Of a stretch of DNA of 64,000 bases, positions 43,384-55,109 are shown in pieces. The translations under genes and the position numbers were made by a program. Origin of the DNA: Phaseolus vulgaris (Eukaryota > Streptophyta > Magnoliopsida > Fabales > Fabaceae); contig NC_023756.2 of the NCBI RefSeq assembly GCF_000499845.2, forward strand, positions 6,324,815 to 6,388,814, read 5' to 3'. Position 1 is the first letter of the stretch; each line of letters begins with the position of its first letter. Below the pieces are notes generated by a model that saw only the letters and a list, made by a program, of their open reading frames with translations, was not told the origin of the DNA and did not search any database.

Positions 43384-44516
43384 TTTTGTCAAATTGACTT
43401 AAACGAAGTTAAGTGGTGATTATTTGGCACACAATGTGAGACATTTATGAACACAGACTCCATATGTAATATGGATTATATTTTAACACCCATCTTGTCA
43501 CCCACCCCCCTCCCAATCCAATGTCCTCCATCAGAGCTTCATTCTCACCCTCACCCTTCGCTTTCCTCCATCTTACAAAGGGTTTCGCCTTCCTCTACAC
43601 TGTTTATGATTACCACCTTCATGTCGTCTACACCAAGATCACGATGTTTGTCCTTATTCCACCTCTACATAGAATTGATGAAGACAACTGTGTTTGGATA
43701 ATTTATAAACATATTTATCAATTGGTATGATGTATTTACAACTTTGATTTGTGGTAGCTAATTATGACTATCAAAGAAAGACTTTAGTGTAATTCTTAGT
43801 CTAGTTGGAACACACAAAATTGGGATCCAATTAGTAGTTAATGTTTACTTGGCATTTGTATTGAGGAAAATGTTTTGTTGACGTTGTTTATTTAGTAACT
43901 CACTATTGACATTGCAAACGTGGTCATGGATGGTGATGTTGCAACATTGCTGACATGTAAGGGTATAAGTGGAAATGACAACAAAAAATTGATTGTGGAA
44001 TATTTTCCAAAACTGAGAGAAAGTAGTGATCTTTTGAATTCAAAAATTGGGGAAAGGGATTTTGGTATTTGGTTGTGCGAGAACCGACTAAGGGGTTTGA
44101 AAAATTCAGGGTTTGGAGAAATTTGGGATAGGATAGGAATTGAGACACAAGTACAATGTTTGCTACTCATATCCCATATTTTTCTTAGGTTTTGCCATGT
44201 ATGGAAATTTTATTTTATTTTTTCTCTTATGGTAAATGGTGGATTGTTTAACGTTAAAGTTCGCTTTCTTAATTTAAAGGACAGGTTTGGATTTATTTTG
44301 TTACTTAAAAAGGATCACAAATAATCATTTTGTTTTCTCCAAGTTACTTTAGTAAGTTATTATAAAAATGTTTTTCCTTAAAATAAATTAGTTATGATAT
44401 GCAATTTTTATTGTTATGATGTGTTTTTGCTATAGCATAGAAAAGCACAAGGCTCAAACGTCTTCCCTTGTTAATCGCAGAGTCATTGGTTATATAGGAT
44501 TGTTTTGGTGTGGTTA
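43384..44516. other. Low-copy-looking DNA with short unassigned frames
   Basis: A 134-residue plus-strand frame at 43920-44324 starts with ATG and has mixed composition in its first 80 residues (KLIVEYFPKLRESSDLLNSK), then becomes hydrophobic. I do not recognise it and would not call it a gene from this alone. Confidence 0.35.
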
Positions 44517-44525
44517 TTAATATTA

Positions 44526-44928
44526 TGCTTAAATGCATTTTTGTTCCCTATAACTTTGTGAATGTTTAATTTTGGTCTTTAGAGAACTTTAATTGCACAT
44601 TTGGTCTTCTAGTTTTATAAAATTAAACAATTATGGTCCAAAGTTAATGTGTTTTTCTTTATCTACCAAGAAGGTTGATGCATTAGTAAATGATAACAAA
44701 CTTAGTTAGGTCTTTTTTAACTTAGAAGATTAATGACTATGTTTAATTATAAGCTTTAACATTATTAAAGCAATAACTACATTAGCATTTTTTTGGGTAG
44801 TATATAGATGATAAACTATGTTGAACTAAAATTGCTTAATTTTAAAAACTTAGAAGACTTAATGTGTTATTAAATTTTTATAAGGACCAAAATTGTACAT
44901 TAATCAACGTACAAAGTTTATTTAAGCT
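44526..44928. mobile_element. Mutator-like MITE
   Basis: The 403-bp element is flanked by ttaatatta at 44517-44525 and 44929-44937, a 9-bp duplication typical of Mutator-like elements. The ends are imperfect inverted repeats (tgcttaaatgcatttttg against agcttaaataaactttg), followed on each side by 'ttggtc'/'ggaccaaaatt' blocks. No coding sequence. Confidence 0.75.
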
Positions 44929-44937
44929 TTAATATTA

Positions 44938-46536
44938 CTAAGATGAACAATGAATATTAATTAATCTCTTTGATGTTGAGTGATGCTAGTACTTTGATTT
45001 GATTAGACTTCATGTGAGTGAGTGTGAATTTAAGAGCTTTTGACTTGGGTTTCTTGCACTTTAAGATATGAGAGGTTTTCTTAGTACAACGGTGGCAATG
45101 TGGTTTAAATCTAAATATTTGTGAATTATGATTTATGGTTCCTATTTTTTATTTATTTATTAATAATGCAAATCAGGAGGGATATTTTTATTATGAAGCT
45201 AGTCAGACATCCATATGATGTTCGTTTGAATGAAGCATGTGGTATGGTATCAAATATCAAGTTTTACAACTCTTTTCTAGAAATTAATGTAAAATCAGAA
45301 TTATAGAAATTTCCTTTCATTATTAGCTTGGAGGGAAGAGCAATATTGGAAAATCATTTCTAAATTTGTCGTGGTTACTACTACACTTTTTCCCCTGAAA
45401 TGTTATAGAAAAAGGTGCAAAATGTCTAAATATTTTTTATCATAAGTCTTTTAATGTTTACCTCTTGTTTGTTATGAATACTCAATACTCAACTCTTTCC
45501 TCTTTGATATATGCATGTAGGTTCATCTTGTGCATATCATAAACAGAGAACATGCAAAGGTTGAATATAGCTCATAATCTAATGTATTACATCTTAGGGA
45601 GAAACTTATAGATATTGCTTCTTTTTTTTACACTTGGCGATAATCAATGTCTTTGGAAATACAAGTTTACCATTAAGTTATAAGTATCTTTGATTATCTA
45701 AAGAAACATTTGCTAGAGTAATAAGTGCTAAATTTAATGATGTTGAGAATTTGGTGCTTTTGATCCACCAATACAAATCATTATTAGGCTAATCATCAAG
45801 GTGCAATTCTAATTCTCAGACCAAAAAATTAAAAGTACCTGAAGAATTGCACCTGATTTTATGTTTTGACAAACAATTGCCTCTTAATTCTTTCACTAGT
45901 GATTGTTGTCAAAGTGATGTCATATAATGTGCGTATTTCGTCACATGCATACAATTACAAGGGTTTATATCTGGAATTTAACTTACCAAACCCCTTTTGA
46001 GGCCCAACAGGTCACTTTCTTTTGCCAATAATTATGATTTAACTATTCTGATTCAATTTGAATACATTTATTATCTTTTATAGGATATGTTTCACATACC
46101 TATATTTGATGATTAGAATGTTGTTGATGAAAGTTCTACATATGTGTTCTCTTTCAGTGATGGGGAAGACAATGATGGTAAGTTTTTCTCACTCCAATAA
46201 ATTATATTGATTTTCCTTCTGTTTCTGCATCAAATAATTATGTTGTAACAATGATTACTGATAGGTTTGTAACCTTGGGAGGGGACATAAGAAACCTAGG
46301 TAATTATGTATAAACTTATGTAAATGGTTGATTTGGATAGTCTTATTTCTCAATCTAAATATTTCATATATTGAAAATATATTTCTAGAACATGACATGA
46401 TTTCTAGAATTAGGCATGATCTTTTAAAGAATTGTCTTTTAATGCTTGTTCAGAATTCGATTCTTTTCTTTAATTGAAGTTCTTTGTTAATTTGCTTAAA
46501 TTTAATTAATATTTTATTCGCTTAGTTCAAGAGATA
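44938..46536. other. AT-rich DNA without a recognisable gene
   Basis: Frames are short; the longest starting with ATG (45121-45306) matches nothing I know. Confidence 0.45.
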
Positions 46537-46541
46537 GAAGA

Positions 46542-47147
46542 TGTTCCTGCTAGGGAGATGGGACCTAGAGAACTATTGCAGTCTTCTTCTCCTTTCTTCG
46601 GTCGAGCAGTTGAATGGGTGATGAGCTGGGATTCTTCTTGTCCTCCTGCTTCTCCTTCGGCACTCAGTCTCGGGTGGACACCGGATGGTGGGGGTACCTG
46701 CGAAGGCACTCCGACGCTCAAGTCAGTAAAGCGAGTGGTCAGCTCTCAGGTAGGTGAACAGTAATAAATGACATACCTTACTCCTTGGGATGCGTGCTGT
46801 TTATATTATTCTAATGCGCCTACCTTGTTGGGCCCGTTTATCAAGGTGGATACCGCTTAGGGTCGCATTACCTAATTCTTAATGATGGATTAGCTTTACT
46901 GATCTTGGTTTGAGCATTAATGGTGACAGGGGTCGGCCAAGTTAACATGGTGTGTGTTGGCCCTCGGCCAAGTTCTTCATGGTCTTGGCCGACTTCGGCT
47001 AGGCCTTCTAAGGTCTCGGCCAGGTAGGCAGTCGGCCTCGTCATCTCGGCCAAGTCTCTCAGGTCTCGACCGGCTTTCCTTTGGTTTTGGTCGGGTTGAC
47101 CTGGTCTCGGTAGGGAGGCCAGGGTCGGCCTCACCCATACCGGTACA
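46542..47147 (-). mobile_element. Element G 3' LTR
   Basis: tgttcctgctaggg...cccataccggtaca. Rich in 'ggccgactt' and 'ctcggcc' words in its distal third (46930-47140). Confidence 0.93.
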
Positions 47148-47159
47148 CTTGCCCCCCAG
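47148..47159 (-). other. Element G polypurine tract
   Basis: Minus strand CTGGGGGGCAAG directly before the 3' LTR. Confidence 0.75.
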
Positions 47160-47412
47160 GCTCGAGGGCAGATATTTTGGGTGTGTCCGATGAGTTTTTT
47201 ATGATGGGTGTCGGTCGGCCTCCCTTGAACGTGCGGTCGTTTCGTTTCTTGAGGTGTGACGTGACTAGGCGACGTGATATGACCTCAGACGACGCGATGT
47301 GATGTCCATTGATGAGGGGTTTTTTGGGCGAGAAAGCTCATGGACCGTTAGATCTAAGAGATCTAACGGTTGAGATTGGTTTGACATTTCAAATTCCGAG
47401 GCCCATGGGCCC

Positions 47413-47420
47413 TATAAATA
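47413..47420 (+). promoter_or_regulatory. TATA box of the opposite-strand additional ORF in G
   Basis: tataaata in a 'gggccctataaatagggg' context, plus strand, 164 bases before the ATG at 47584. It points away from the 3' LTR into the element, opposite to pol. Activity is inferred. Confidence 0.55.
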
Positions 47421-47583
47421 GGGGTCCACCACAGTGTCGAGATCCCGCATTTGTATTCTTGTGAGTTTTTCTGGCAGCCGAGTGATCCCTCGCCCTCTGC
47501 TCTGATAGCCGACTGATTCCTTGCACTCGTTCTGAGAACTAATCGTCTTCTCGTCCACAACCTTTCCTTTTATAAGGTTAGTC

Positions 47584-47815
47584 ATGTCGAGCTTGTCTCG
47601 GCCCACGTCCTCTTCGTCCGATCACCCCTCCTCTCCAGTCGATCGCCCTCTTTCTCCTACCGGGCGTTCTTCCTCTTCCTCTTCATCTTCTTCTTCTTCT
47701 TCTTCTTCTGCCACCGACTCCAGTCGGTTGGGTTGGGCGAGGGGCCACCCCAGGTAGAGGTTGTGAGGGAGGATGATCCGACGGTTGCGGTTGACCAGTC
47801 AGACTCTCCCCCGAG
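47584..47815 (+). pseudogene. Truncated additional ORF of element G, antisense to pol
   Basis: ATG at 47584 opens a Ser/Pro-rich N-terminus (MSSLSRPTSSSSDHPSSP), with a TCT microsatellite encoding a Ser run at about 47687-47712. A one-base shift near 47735 moves the reading to the frame EGPPQVEVVREDDPTVAVDQ, which ends where fragment E begins (47816). Layout matches the complete gene at 60195-62884: Ser/Pro-rich start, plus strand, between integrase and the 3' LTR. The conserved domain is lost. Confidence 0.65.
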
Positions 47816-49969
47816 CAATTCATCCAACAAATCGTCAAGCCTAGGTATGGGATGCCTATACTTAATTGTAATGTTATTGATGGCCCTACAATCCGAACAC
47901 ATTCGCCATGTGCCATCTTTTTTAGGCACTAAGATGATAGGCATAGCACAAGGACTCATGCTATCTTGAACCCACCCTTTCTCAATCAAAGCCTCAACTT
48001 GTTGGCGAATTTCCTTGGTTTCACTTGGATTGGTCCTATAGGCTGGACGATTTGGTAAGGAAGAGCCCGGTATCAAATCAATTTGGTGCTCAATCCCTCT
48101 CAAAGGTGGAAGTCCTTTTGGAGGATCTTGAAACACATCTTGAAACTCTTCTACCAAATTTTCCAAACAATGAGGACTATCAACAAGTGGTTCTAGCTTA
48201 AGAGTTCTAGGGATGGCTAAGAAAAGAGGATGGTGAGCCACTATTTCCCTTTGAAGCTCATGCCTAGACACAAGAAGTGTAGGCTTAGAACTCTTATCTT
48301 TTTTATCTTTTTCACTCTTCCTCTTTTTTTCATGATGATTTGGTCCTCATGGACTTCTCTAGGAGAGAGAGATTGATTTTAAAGTAACCTTGTGACCATG
48401 GAAATCAAAAGAAAGTTTGTTGGTAAAGCCATCATGAAAAACTTTTCTATCAAACTGCCAAGGCCTTCCCAAAAGAACATGTGTAGCTTCCATGGGCACA
48501 ACATCACATAATACCTCATCTTTGTATTTTCCAATAGAGAAATGGATTAGGACTTGTTTATGCACAACAATTTCTCCTACTTCACTAAGCCATTGCAATT
48601 TGTAGGGCTTTGTATGAGAGATAATAGGCAATCCAAGTTTATCTACTACTCTTGTACTAGCCACATTAGCACAACTACCCCCATCCACTATCAAAGAACA
48701 AATGTTGTTTTGAATAAGACATCTTGTATGGAAAATATTTTCCCTTTGACTTTCATCAAAAGGTTGTGAAACTTGTCGAAGAAGTCTTCTCACAACTAAC
48801 AAATCTCCTTCAAGTGGACTTTCACTCTCCTTCTCACTAGACGCCCTAGAAGGTGAAGAATGCCTAGGTGAATCCGAATCATGCTCACTCATGACAATGC
48901 CATTATGCACAAACATATTCCTTTTAGAAGGACAATTAGCCGCAATGTGACCATAACCCATACACTTAAAGCATTTCTTACTAGACGATTTAATTGGGGA
49001 TTTAGGCCTAGAAGTAGATGGCTTAGGTTCCTTGGGTTTGAAAGAAGAATCTTTAGAAGGAAATTTTGAAAAAGACTTTTTGTTCCTCCAAGAATTGTTG
49101 TAGTAACCATCATTGGGAAAATATTTGAAAGAATTTTTCTTAGCAAGTTGGGCTTCCACCTTCATTGCAAGATGAACTAAAGAACCCAATGATGAATACT
49201 CTTGTAACTCAACAACATCTTGAATATCCTTCCTTAGACCACTCACAAACCTAGCAATCATAGCTTCCTCACTTTCTTCTAATTCAACTTTAAGCAAAAG
49301 CGTTTCTAACTCTTTGTAATATTCATTCACATTTAGCGTGCCTTGTTGAAACCGTTGGAGTCTCAACATGAGGTCTTTCCTAAAATGTGGGGGCACAAAC
49401 CTAGCGCGCATTTGATCCTTTAAAGAGTTCCAAGAGTCCACGGGAGGACCCTTGTGATAGATAATGTCCTTTACAACACCATGCCACCATTTCATGGCAT
49501 AATCACTAAACTCTAAGGTGGTTAGCTTAAGCTTGTGCTCATCTTGGATCTCAAATATTTGTTCACCCTTAGCCTCCCAATCTAAATATACATTAGGATC
49601 ACTAGAACCATTAAAACAAGGAAGCTTGACCGAAGGTAGCCTAGCCTTTGCATCTTGGTAGAATCCAACTCCATGGTGATGTCTCTCCCCTTGGTTGTGA
49701 TGTCTATGTCCATGGAATTGAGGTGGAGTTTGCCTTCTCCTATGGTCCTCCTCACGGCCAAAGTCATTTGAAGAACCCCTTGATGAAGGTCTATGTGAAT
49801 GATGCCCACCATTGATAGAGTGAGATGGCCTAGCTTGTTGCACCTCCATCTTTTGCAATTTTTCTTCCAAACGTCGAATGGTGCGTTGAGCTTCATGCAA
49901 TTCACCAAGGACTGAAGCTTTGGAAGGAGAGTGCTGCTTGTAAGATTCATCACTTGAATAGCCATCCAT
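47816..49969 (-). pseudogene. Element E gag-protease and RT start
   Basis: The start is MDGYSSDESYKQHSP at 49969. Gag follows as in F (LPCFNGSSDPNVYLDWE, zinc knuckle CFKCMGYGHIAANC) and protease LIVDGGSCANVAS. An insertion of four bases near 48372 causes a stop (KSISLS), and the frame resumes at 48271 (MSRHELQREIVAHHPLF) through [21 protein letters not shown], the site where F has its frameshift. Four codons (HEIQ-type) are missing near 49550 relative to F. The open frame past 47816 is not element coding. Confidence 0.9.
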
Positions 49970-51180
49970 TTGCAAATGAAAACAGCAAACACAAAAAACA
50001 GCAAACAAGTTAAGAAAAAAAGTTAGCAAAAATGAATTTGGAAACCAAATTGCCGAAGTGAAACTGGCCTGAAAATCACTCTCAAAGAAATAATGTCCCT
50101 GCACCAAGCTGATCTTGAGGCCTTAGGAATCCTCAAATGAAAGATGTCAAAGCAAGGCACACCAATCTCAAAGCCAACCACAACAAAACCAATGAAGCAA
50201 TAAAGACAAACAAGAAAAGGTATAAGCAATAAAAGGCTATAACAAAAGGAATACTAGATGTATGACAAACTCAAAGAGTAATGAATAAAAGACAAGCAAG
50301 AAAATAAGGAACTCAATGAAAAAGTAGGCACACAAAAGAATACTTAAAGAAAAGCACTAGCGTGGATGAAGAAAACAAAAACAGAACTACTGGAAAATAT
50401 TTTTATGCAAACTGTGCTTGATGTTCACTGATTTAACTGGAATGATATAAAGCGAACTGGATTATGAAATTTTAACCACAGAAACTTCAAGATCTTAGCT
50501 CAAAAATGGCACTGGAATCACGCAAAAACAGTTAGCCAATTAATTGAGATAAATTTTTCAAAATCGCTGCCAGATTACCGTATTTTTTTCGGCAGAATTG
50601 TACACTTTTTGTATTTTATTTATCATTTTTTTGTGTACTTTGAATTTTTGAGTACTTTTTTTTTTTACTCTTTTCTAACACTTTGAAGAACACAAATCCA
50701 GAATTTCAGAATTTTCCAGTGAGTAAATCAATTGCAATAAGGAAAAATAGTAAGCACGTTTTCAGAAACAGAGGAATCCTAACAGGAATGAAAAACAGAA
50801 TTAAGAACTAGCAAAGACATAATGGAAAATGATGTATAGGAACTTGTATAGGTCTAAAATACAAGTATGAACTCAATCTAAAACAGAAAATGCATAAAGT
50901 ATCAAATATCAAACTCAGAAAAATTATATAACACCAAAGCAAGAAACAAAAAAATTCAATAAAAGTACTACAAGAAGTGATGACAACTATGGAAAAACAT
51001 GACTATGACAAAACTTGTATGGATTTAAAAAGGGAAATACACAAACATATGATAGGCACAATTAAGAAAACAGCAAGAAAACTCAAAAGTAAGCCTAAAA
51101 CAGAAATGTAAACGGTAAGAATTAAAGAGCTCTTGAAATAAAGTGCAACACAACTCAAAAATTAAACAAGAACACACCTA

Positions 51181-51194
51181 AACTCTAGATACCA
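51181..51194 (-). other. Element E primer binding site
   Basis: The minus strand reads TGGTATCTAGAGTT, two bases inside the LTR; one base different from F. Confidence 0.8.
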
Positions 51195-51196
51195 CA

Positions 51197-52216
51197 TGAT
51201 ATGATTCCAATAGCACAATATGAATGATTCTTGACATTCTTAGGAATCATCTTGAGTTGGATATGAGATAGGCACTTTATGATAGAATTGGATCAAGGTT
51301 CTATGATCAAGAACTCACCAAGACTAGTATCAAAACCCAAACTCATATGGAAGTTCCATGTATTGTCAAATTGAACCGAACAAATTGAATGAAAAGGAAA
51401 AAGCACCGAACAAAATGCATAAGAACAGAATTGCACCGAACAATTAAGCTAGAAAAGAAGAAGAAACAATGAGGAACAACAAATAGAAAAAGGAACCGAA
51501 GCAAAACAGCAAGAACACTAGAAAACCGAACTGAAAAAGCAAAGAACCAAGCTAAGACATGAACTAAAAAGAGAAGGAAGGAAGGAGAAGAGAGAGCTCA
51601 TGAAGATGGAGGAATGGTTGGATGATCACGCCACTTAGAGGATGGAGACTCCAAGATGAGTGTGCAATGCCGCCACTTGAGGTAACCAAAGAACTCTCAA
51701 GATAAGACTAAGTGAGGAAGGCACAAAGCTCTCCAATTCTCTCTCAAATTGAGTAGAGTTTCTCTAATTCAAAATTCAAATCTGAAAAATACAAAGTCAA
51801 CACCTTAATTTATAGCCTAGAGGTGCTGAAATGCAAAGCTAATTAAATTCAAAATTCCCCCCAATTACATTAAAGTGGCGCCAAGCATGAGGAAGGTGTG
51901 ACTTCCTCTCTCACTTTGGCACCTCCCTATTACTTCTACACCTCTCTACTAAACGCACACCCCCCTAAGACTCCTAAACTACAGACCTAAAGATGCTTTG
52001 ACAAAAGAGGTTTCTTATGTTTCCCTCTAAGCACCTTCAAACAAAGAAATTACAAAAAGAGAAAACAAACGTCCTTTAGCTCCTAAAGCCTTGAACATGC
52101 TCCTTGTAAGCCTTTGAGGTGGGCTTTGAACTCCATGAGCGTCCTCCATTTGAGCCTCAACCTCTTCTTCCTCTTAATGATTGGCCTCCATGTCCACTTG
52201 AGTTTGATCTCCATCA
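51197..52216 (-). mobile_element. Element E 5' LTR
   Basis: tgatatgattccaatag...gatctccatca. Clearly diverged from the F LTRs and closer in parts to those of A (for example 'ccgccacttgaggtaacc'). The TATA region is changed: aacacct (51799-51805)...aggtgct (51821-51827). Confidence 0.9.
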
Positions 52217-52335
52217 CTTGCGATGGTAATCGAGCAAGTGTGGTTGGCGGCCAGCCATTACTTGCGATGGTAATCGAGCAAGTGTGGTTGGCGGCCGACC
52301 ATTACTTGCGATGGTAATCGAGCAAGTGTGGGTGG
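52217..52335. repeat. 44-bp tandem repeat in the G 3' untranslated region
   Basis: Units start with cttgcgatggtaatcgagca at 52217, 52261 and 52305 (the third partial) and each contains 'agtgtggttggcggcc'. It lies between integrase and the additional ORF, with element E inserted exactly at its left edge. Confidence 0.9.
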
Positions 52336-52519
52336 TCGGTCTCGGCAGGATATGTCGAGCCGAGAAGTTGTAGAAGAATAGTGCTAACATTTTGATGAGA
52401 ACGCCTTGTTAAAACCTCCCTGGTTGGGTGAGGAAAAAGTGCGTAATTTTATTGACTTTAGCTGTAATAGAGCTTGAGGTGCGTGGCATTCCACATCCTC
52501 GGTACAATTTTTCCTGAAA

Positions 52520-53642
52520 GCCATTCTAAATGGTAAGCTCCGCCTTGTGCGACTTCTCAGACTCGGAAAGGCCCCTCCCAATTCGACGAGAATTTCCCTT
52601 CATTCTTTCTCGCATCGCTGCGCATTCTCCAGACGAGGTCGCCCTTCTGGAAACTCCTCGGCCGGACTTTTGTGTTGTACCATCTGGACGCTCAGACTTT
52701 GCAGACGGCCTCCCAGATTCTGCTTTTGTCACGAAACTCACTTACCAAGTCGAGGTTGACCGCTAGGCTCTCCTCGTTTAGGTTGAGGTTGAACATCTGT
52801 CGTCATATGGTGGGCTCGGCCATCTCCACCGGGATCATGGCCTCAGTCCCGTATGTCAGGTTGTAGGGTGTCTCCTGCGTGGTAGTCTGGGGGGTGCATC
52901 TGTATGCCCAGAGTACCTCAATCAGCTCCTCGGTCCATTGGCCTTTTGCCTTACCCAACCGCTTTTTCAGCTCGTTGAGTATGACCTTGTTGGCGGCCTC
53001 GGCCTGTCCATTGGTTTGAGGGTGTTCTACCGAGGTCGTAATGGACTTGATGCCCAGGTCGTCGTAGAAGGACTGTAGGCCTCGGTCAATGAACTGTCGG
53101 CCGTTGTCTGTTATTATCGTGTGTGGGACGCCGAATCGGCAGACAATGCTCCTCCATACGAAGTTTTGCACGTTTTTTGTCGAGATGGAGGCAAGGGGTT
53201 CGGCCTCGATCCACTTGGTGAAGTAGTCAACTCCCACCAAGAGGAACTTGGTCTGCCCTTTCCCTGGGGAGAAGGGGCCAATGATGTCCATCCCCCAAAT
53301 GGCTAACAGCCATGGGGAGATGATGTTGTGCAGCTCTTCCGGCCTTGTGTGGTGGAGGGGGTCGAACTCTTGGCACTTGGCGCATTTCTTCACGTATTCG
53401 GAACAGTCGCCTTGTATGGTCGGCCAGTAGTAGCCAGCCCTCAAGACCTTGGCGGCCATCGTCCTCGCCCCGGCGTGATTTTCGCAGATCCCCTCATGGA
53501 TGTCGGCCAGAATGTACTTGGCCCGTTTGTTGGTGATGCATTTTAGCAGGGGGTCGAGTAACCTCTCCGGTACAAATCTTTGTTGATCATGGTGTACCGG
53601 GTGCATTGTTGCTTCATCGCCTTTTCTTGGTCGGCCTTGCAC
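52520..53642 (-). pseudogene. Element G integrase
   Basis: Minus-strand frame 53642-52803. Zinc domain: HEGICENHAGARTMAAKVL then CAKCQEF. Core: D in GMDIIGPFSPG, KWIEAEPLASIS, D in IITDNGRQF, E in HPQTNGQAEAANKVIL. It then has LWAYRCTPQTTTQETPYNLTYG. The frame is open to the stop at 52803; beyond it further homologous C-terminal sequence (to about 52520) is in other frames. Integrase inserts the element DNA; all catalytic residues are visible. Confidence 0.9.
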
Positions 53643-54325
53643 GTGCCGGCCGTTAGGTACTGGATGACGGGTGTCATCCAGTTGTCAGCCTCGACCTCGG
53701 CCTCTTCTATAGCCAGACACTCGGCCTCGACCTCAGTCACACTGGGGTGTCTCAACCATATTTGTATGACTGACCTCTGGTGGTTGTTCTTCTTGGTGAC
53801 CGACAGCTTGGATAGGATGTTGGCCCTTTTGTTGTCCTCCCTCGGTATGTGTTCCAAGGGTGCTTTGCTGAAGCGGGCGATGCTGTTTTTGGCCGAGTGG
53901 TAGTACCGCTGCAGCAAAGGTTCTTTAACCTCAAACTCTCCATTGACCTGGCCGACCATCACCTGGGAGTCGCTTTTGCATGTGACCTCGCGCGCTCCCA
54001 TGTCGTAGGCTAGGTTCAGCCCGGCGAGCAAGGCCTCGTACTCGGCCTGATTGTTGGTCGCCCGAAATCCGAATTGGCGGACTTGTTCTAGGAAGAGGTC
54101 ACCCGACCCCTCTAGGACGACTCCCGCTCCACATGCTGTTTTATTTGAGGAGCCATCCACATAGAGAGTCCACCCGCCCGAGAGGGTCGGCAGTGGTGTC
54201 AGCTCGGCCGAGAAGTCGTCCAGGCATTGAGACTTGATGGCGCCCCTCGGTTCATAGCGTATGTCAAACTCGGAGAGTTCGACTGACCATCCTATCATCC
54301 TCTCTGCAAGGTCCGGCTTAGACAA
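53543..54325 (-). pseudogene. Element G second (archaeal-type) RNase H
   Basis: The frame begins with the end of the first RNase H/tether (RYEPRGAIKSQCLDDFSAEL) and continues as the extra RNase H of Tat elements: GGWTLYVDGSSNKTACGAGV, RATNNQAEYEALLAGLNLAY and CKSDSQVMVGQV, with D, E, D in catalytic places, then HIPREDNKRANILSKL. It lies between RT/RNase H and integrase. A shift near 54318 separates it from the upstream frame. Confidence 0.9.
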
Positions 54326-55109
54326 AAATTTTAAAAATAGGGTAGTCGGTTCTTACAGCTATGAAGTGATTTTGGAAGTAGGGGCGCATGCGTCTTGCCG
54401 TGAGGACTAGGGCGAGGGCCACCTTCTCTATCATCTGGTACCTAGTCTCGACCGAGTGGAGGGTTCGGCTGACGAAGTACACCGGTCGCTCCTCGCCCTC
54501 GGTTTCTTGTATCAGGGCAACGCTGACTGCTTCCTCTGAGACTGCCAGATATAAAAGGATTGGGTGGTCAGGTCTCGGCTTTTGGATGATAGTGGGGGAT
54601 GTGAGGTACTCCTTGAACTGTTTGAAGATTTCCTCGCATTGGTCGTCCCAGGCGAATTTTTTTCCCTTTCGGAGCAGTTGGACCATCGACCTCGTCCTCT
54701 CGGCCAAATGGGGGATGAATCGGGAGAGGGCGGTCAGCCGCCCTAGGAGCTGTTGTACCTCCTTCACACTGTTTGGACTTGTCATGTTGAGTATGGCCTG
54801 GCATTTGTCGGGGTTGAGCTTGAAGCCTGGGAACTTCCCTCCCTCAACCCCGAAGGTATATTTTTCGGGGTTGAGCTTCATGTTGACTCCCCTTAAGGCC
54901 CTGAAGACCCCAGGCATGTCGGCCGGCGTCCATGCGAACATGTCAATATTCTTTTTCAGCGCGGCGTGCATGATCTCGGCCTCGGCCGCCGCCAAGGCTG
55001 TTCCTACAACCGTGTTGTGCTCTTCGTCGAGGAAGGGGACTCTCCTCAGCTCCTCTCTCGCCTCTAGCCTGTCCTCGGTCGCCCGGGGATCGAGGTCTAC
55101 CAACGCCAC
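54318..55109 (-). pseudogene. Element G RT with core deleted, plus first RNase H
   Basis: The frame starts VDLDPRATEDRLEAREELRR and reaches DMFAWTPADMPGV. It then continues without a break as FRALRGVNMKLNPEKYTFG. Element B has 191 codons between the same two points (10795-11367), including the fingers and the YVDD palm. A smaller in-frame loss follows (KFPGFKLNPDKC). The connection and RNase H are present (KEVQQLLGRLTALS, LYLAVSEEAVSVALIQE, ETRYQMIEKVALAL). Without the palm it cannot polymerise, yet the frame stays open. Confidence 0.9.

Larger units (their letters stand above)
47816..52216 (-). mobile_element. Element E: 5' part of an F-family element inside G
   Basis: It contains, in minus-strand order, a 5' LTR (51197-52216), PBS, leader, gag-protease and the first part of RT. 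It then stops at about 47816 within LDDLLDEL of RT, joined directly to the additional ORF of G. The RT core, RNase H, integrase and 3' LTR are missing, as is the rest of the additional ORF. One deletion across the E/G boundary explains both losses. Confidence 0.9.

Noticed and set aside
43920..44324. 134-residue plus-strand frame
   Set aside because: No family recognised and no upstream or downstream gene structure; noted only inside a region entry.
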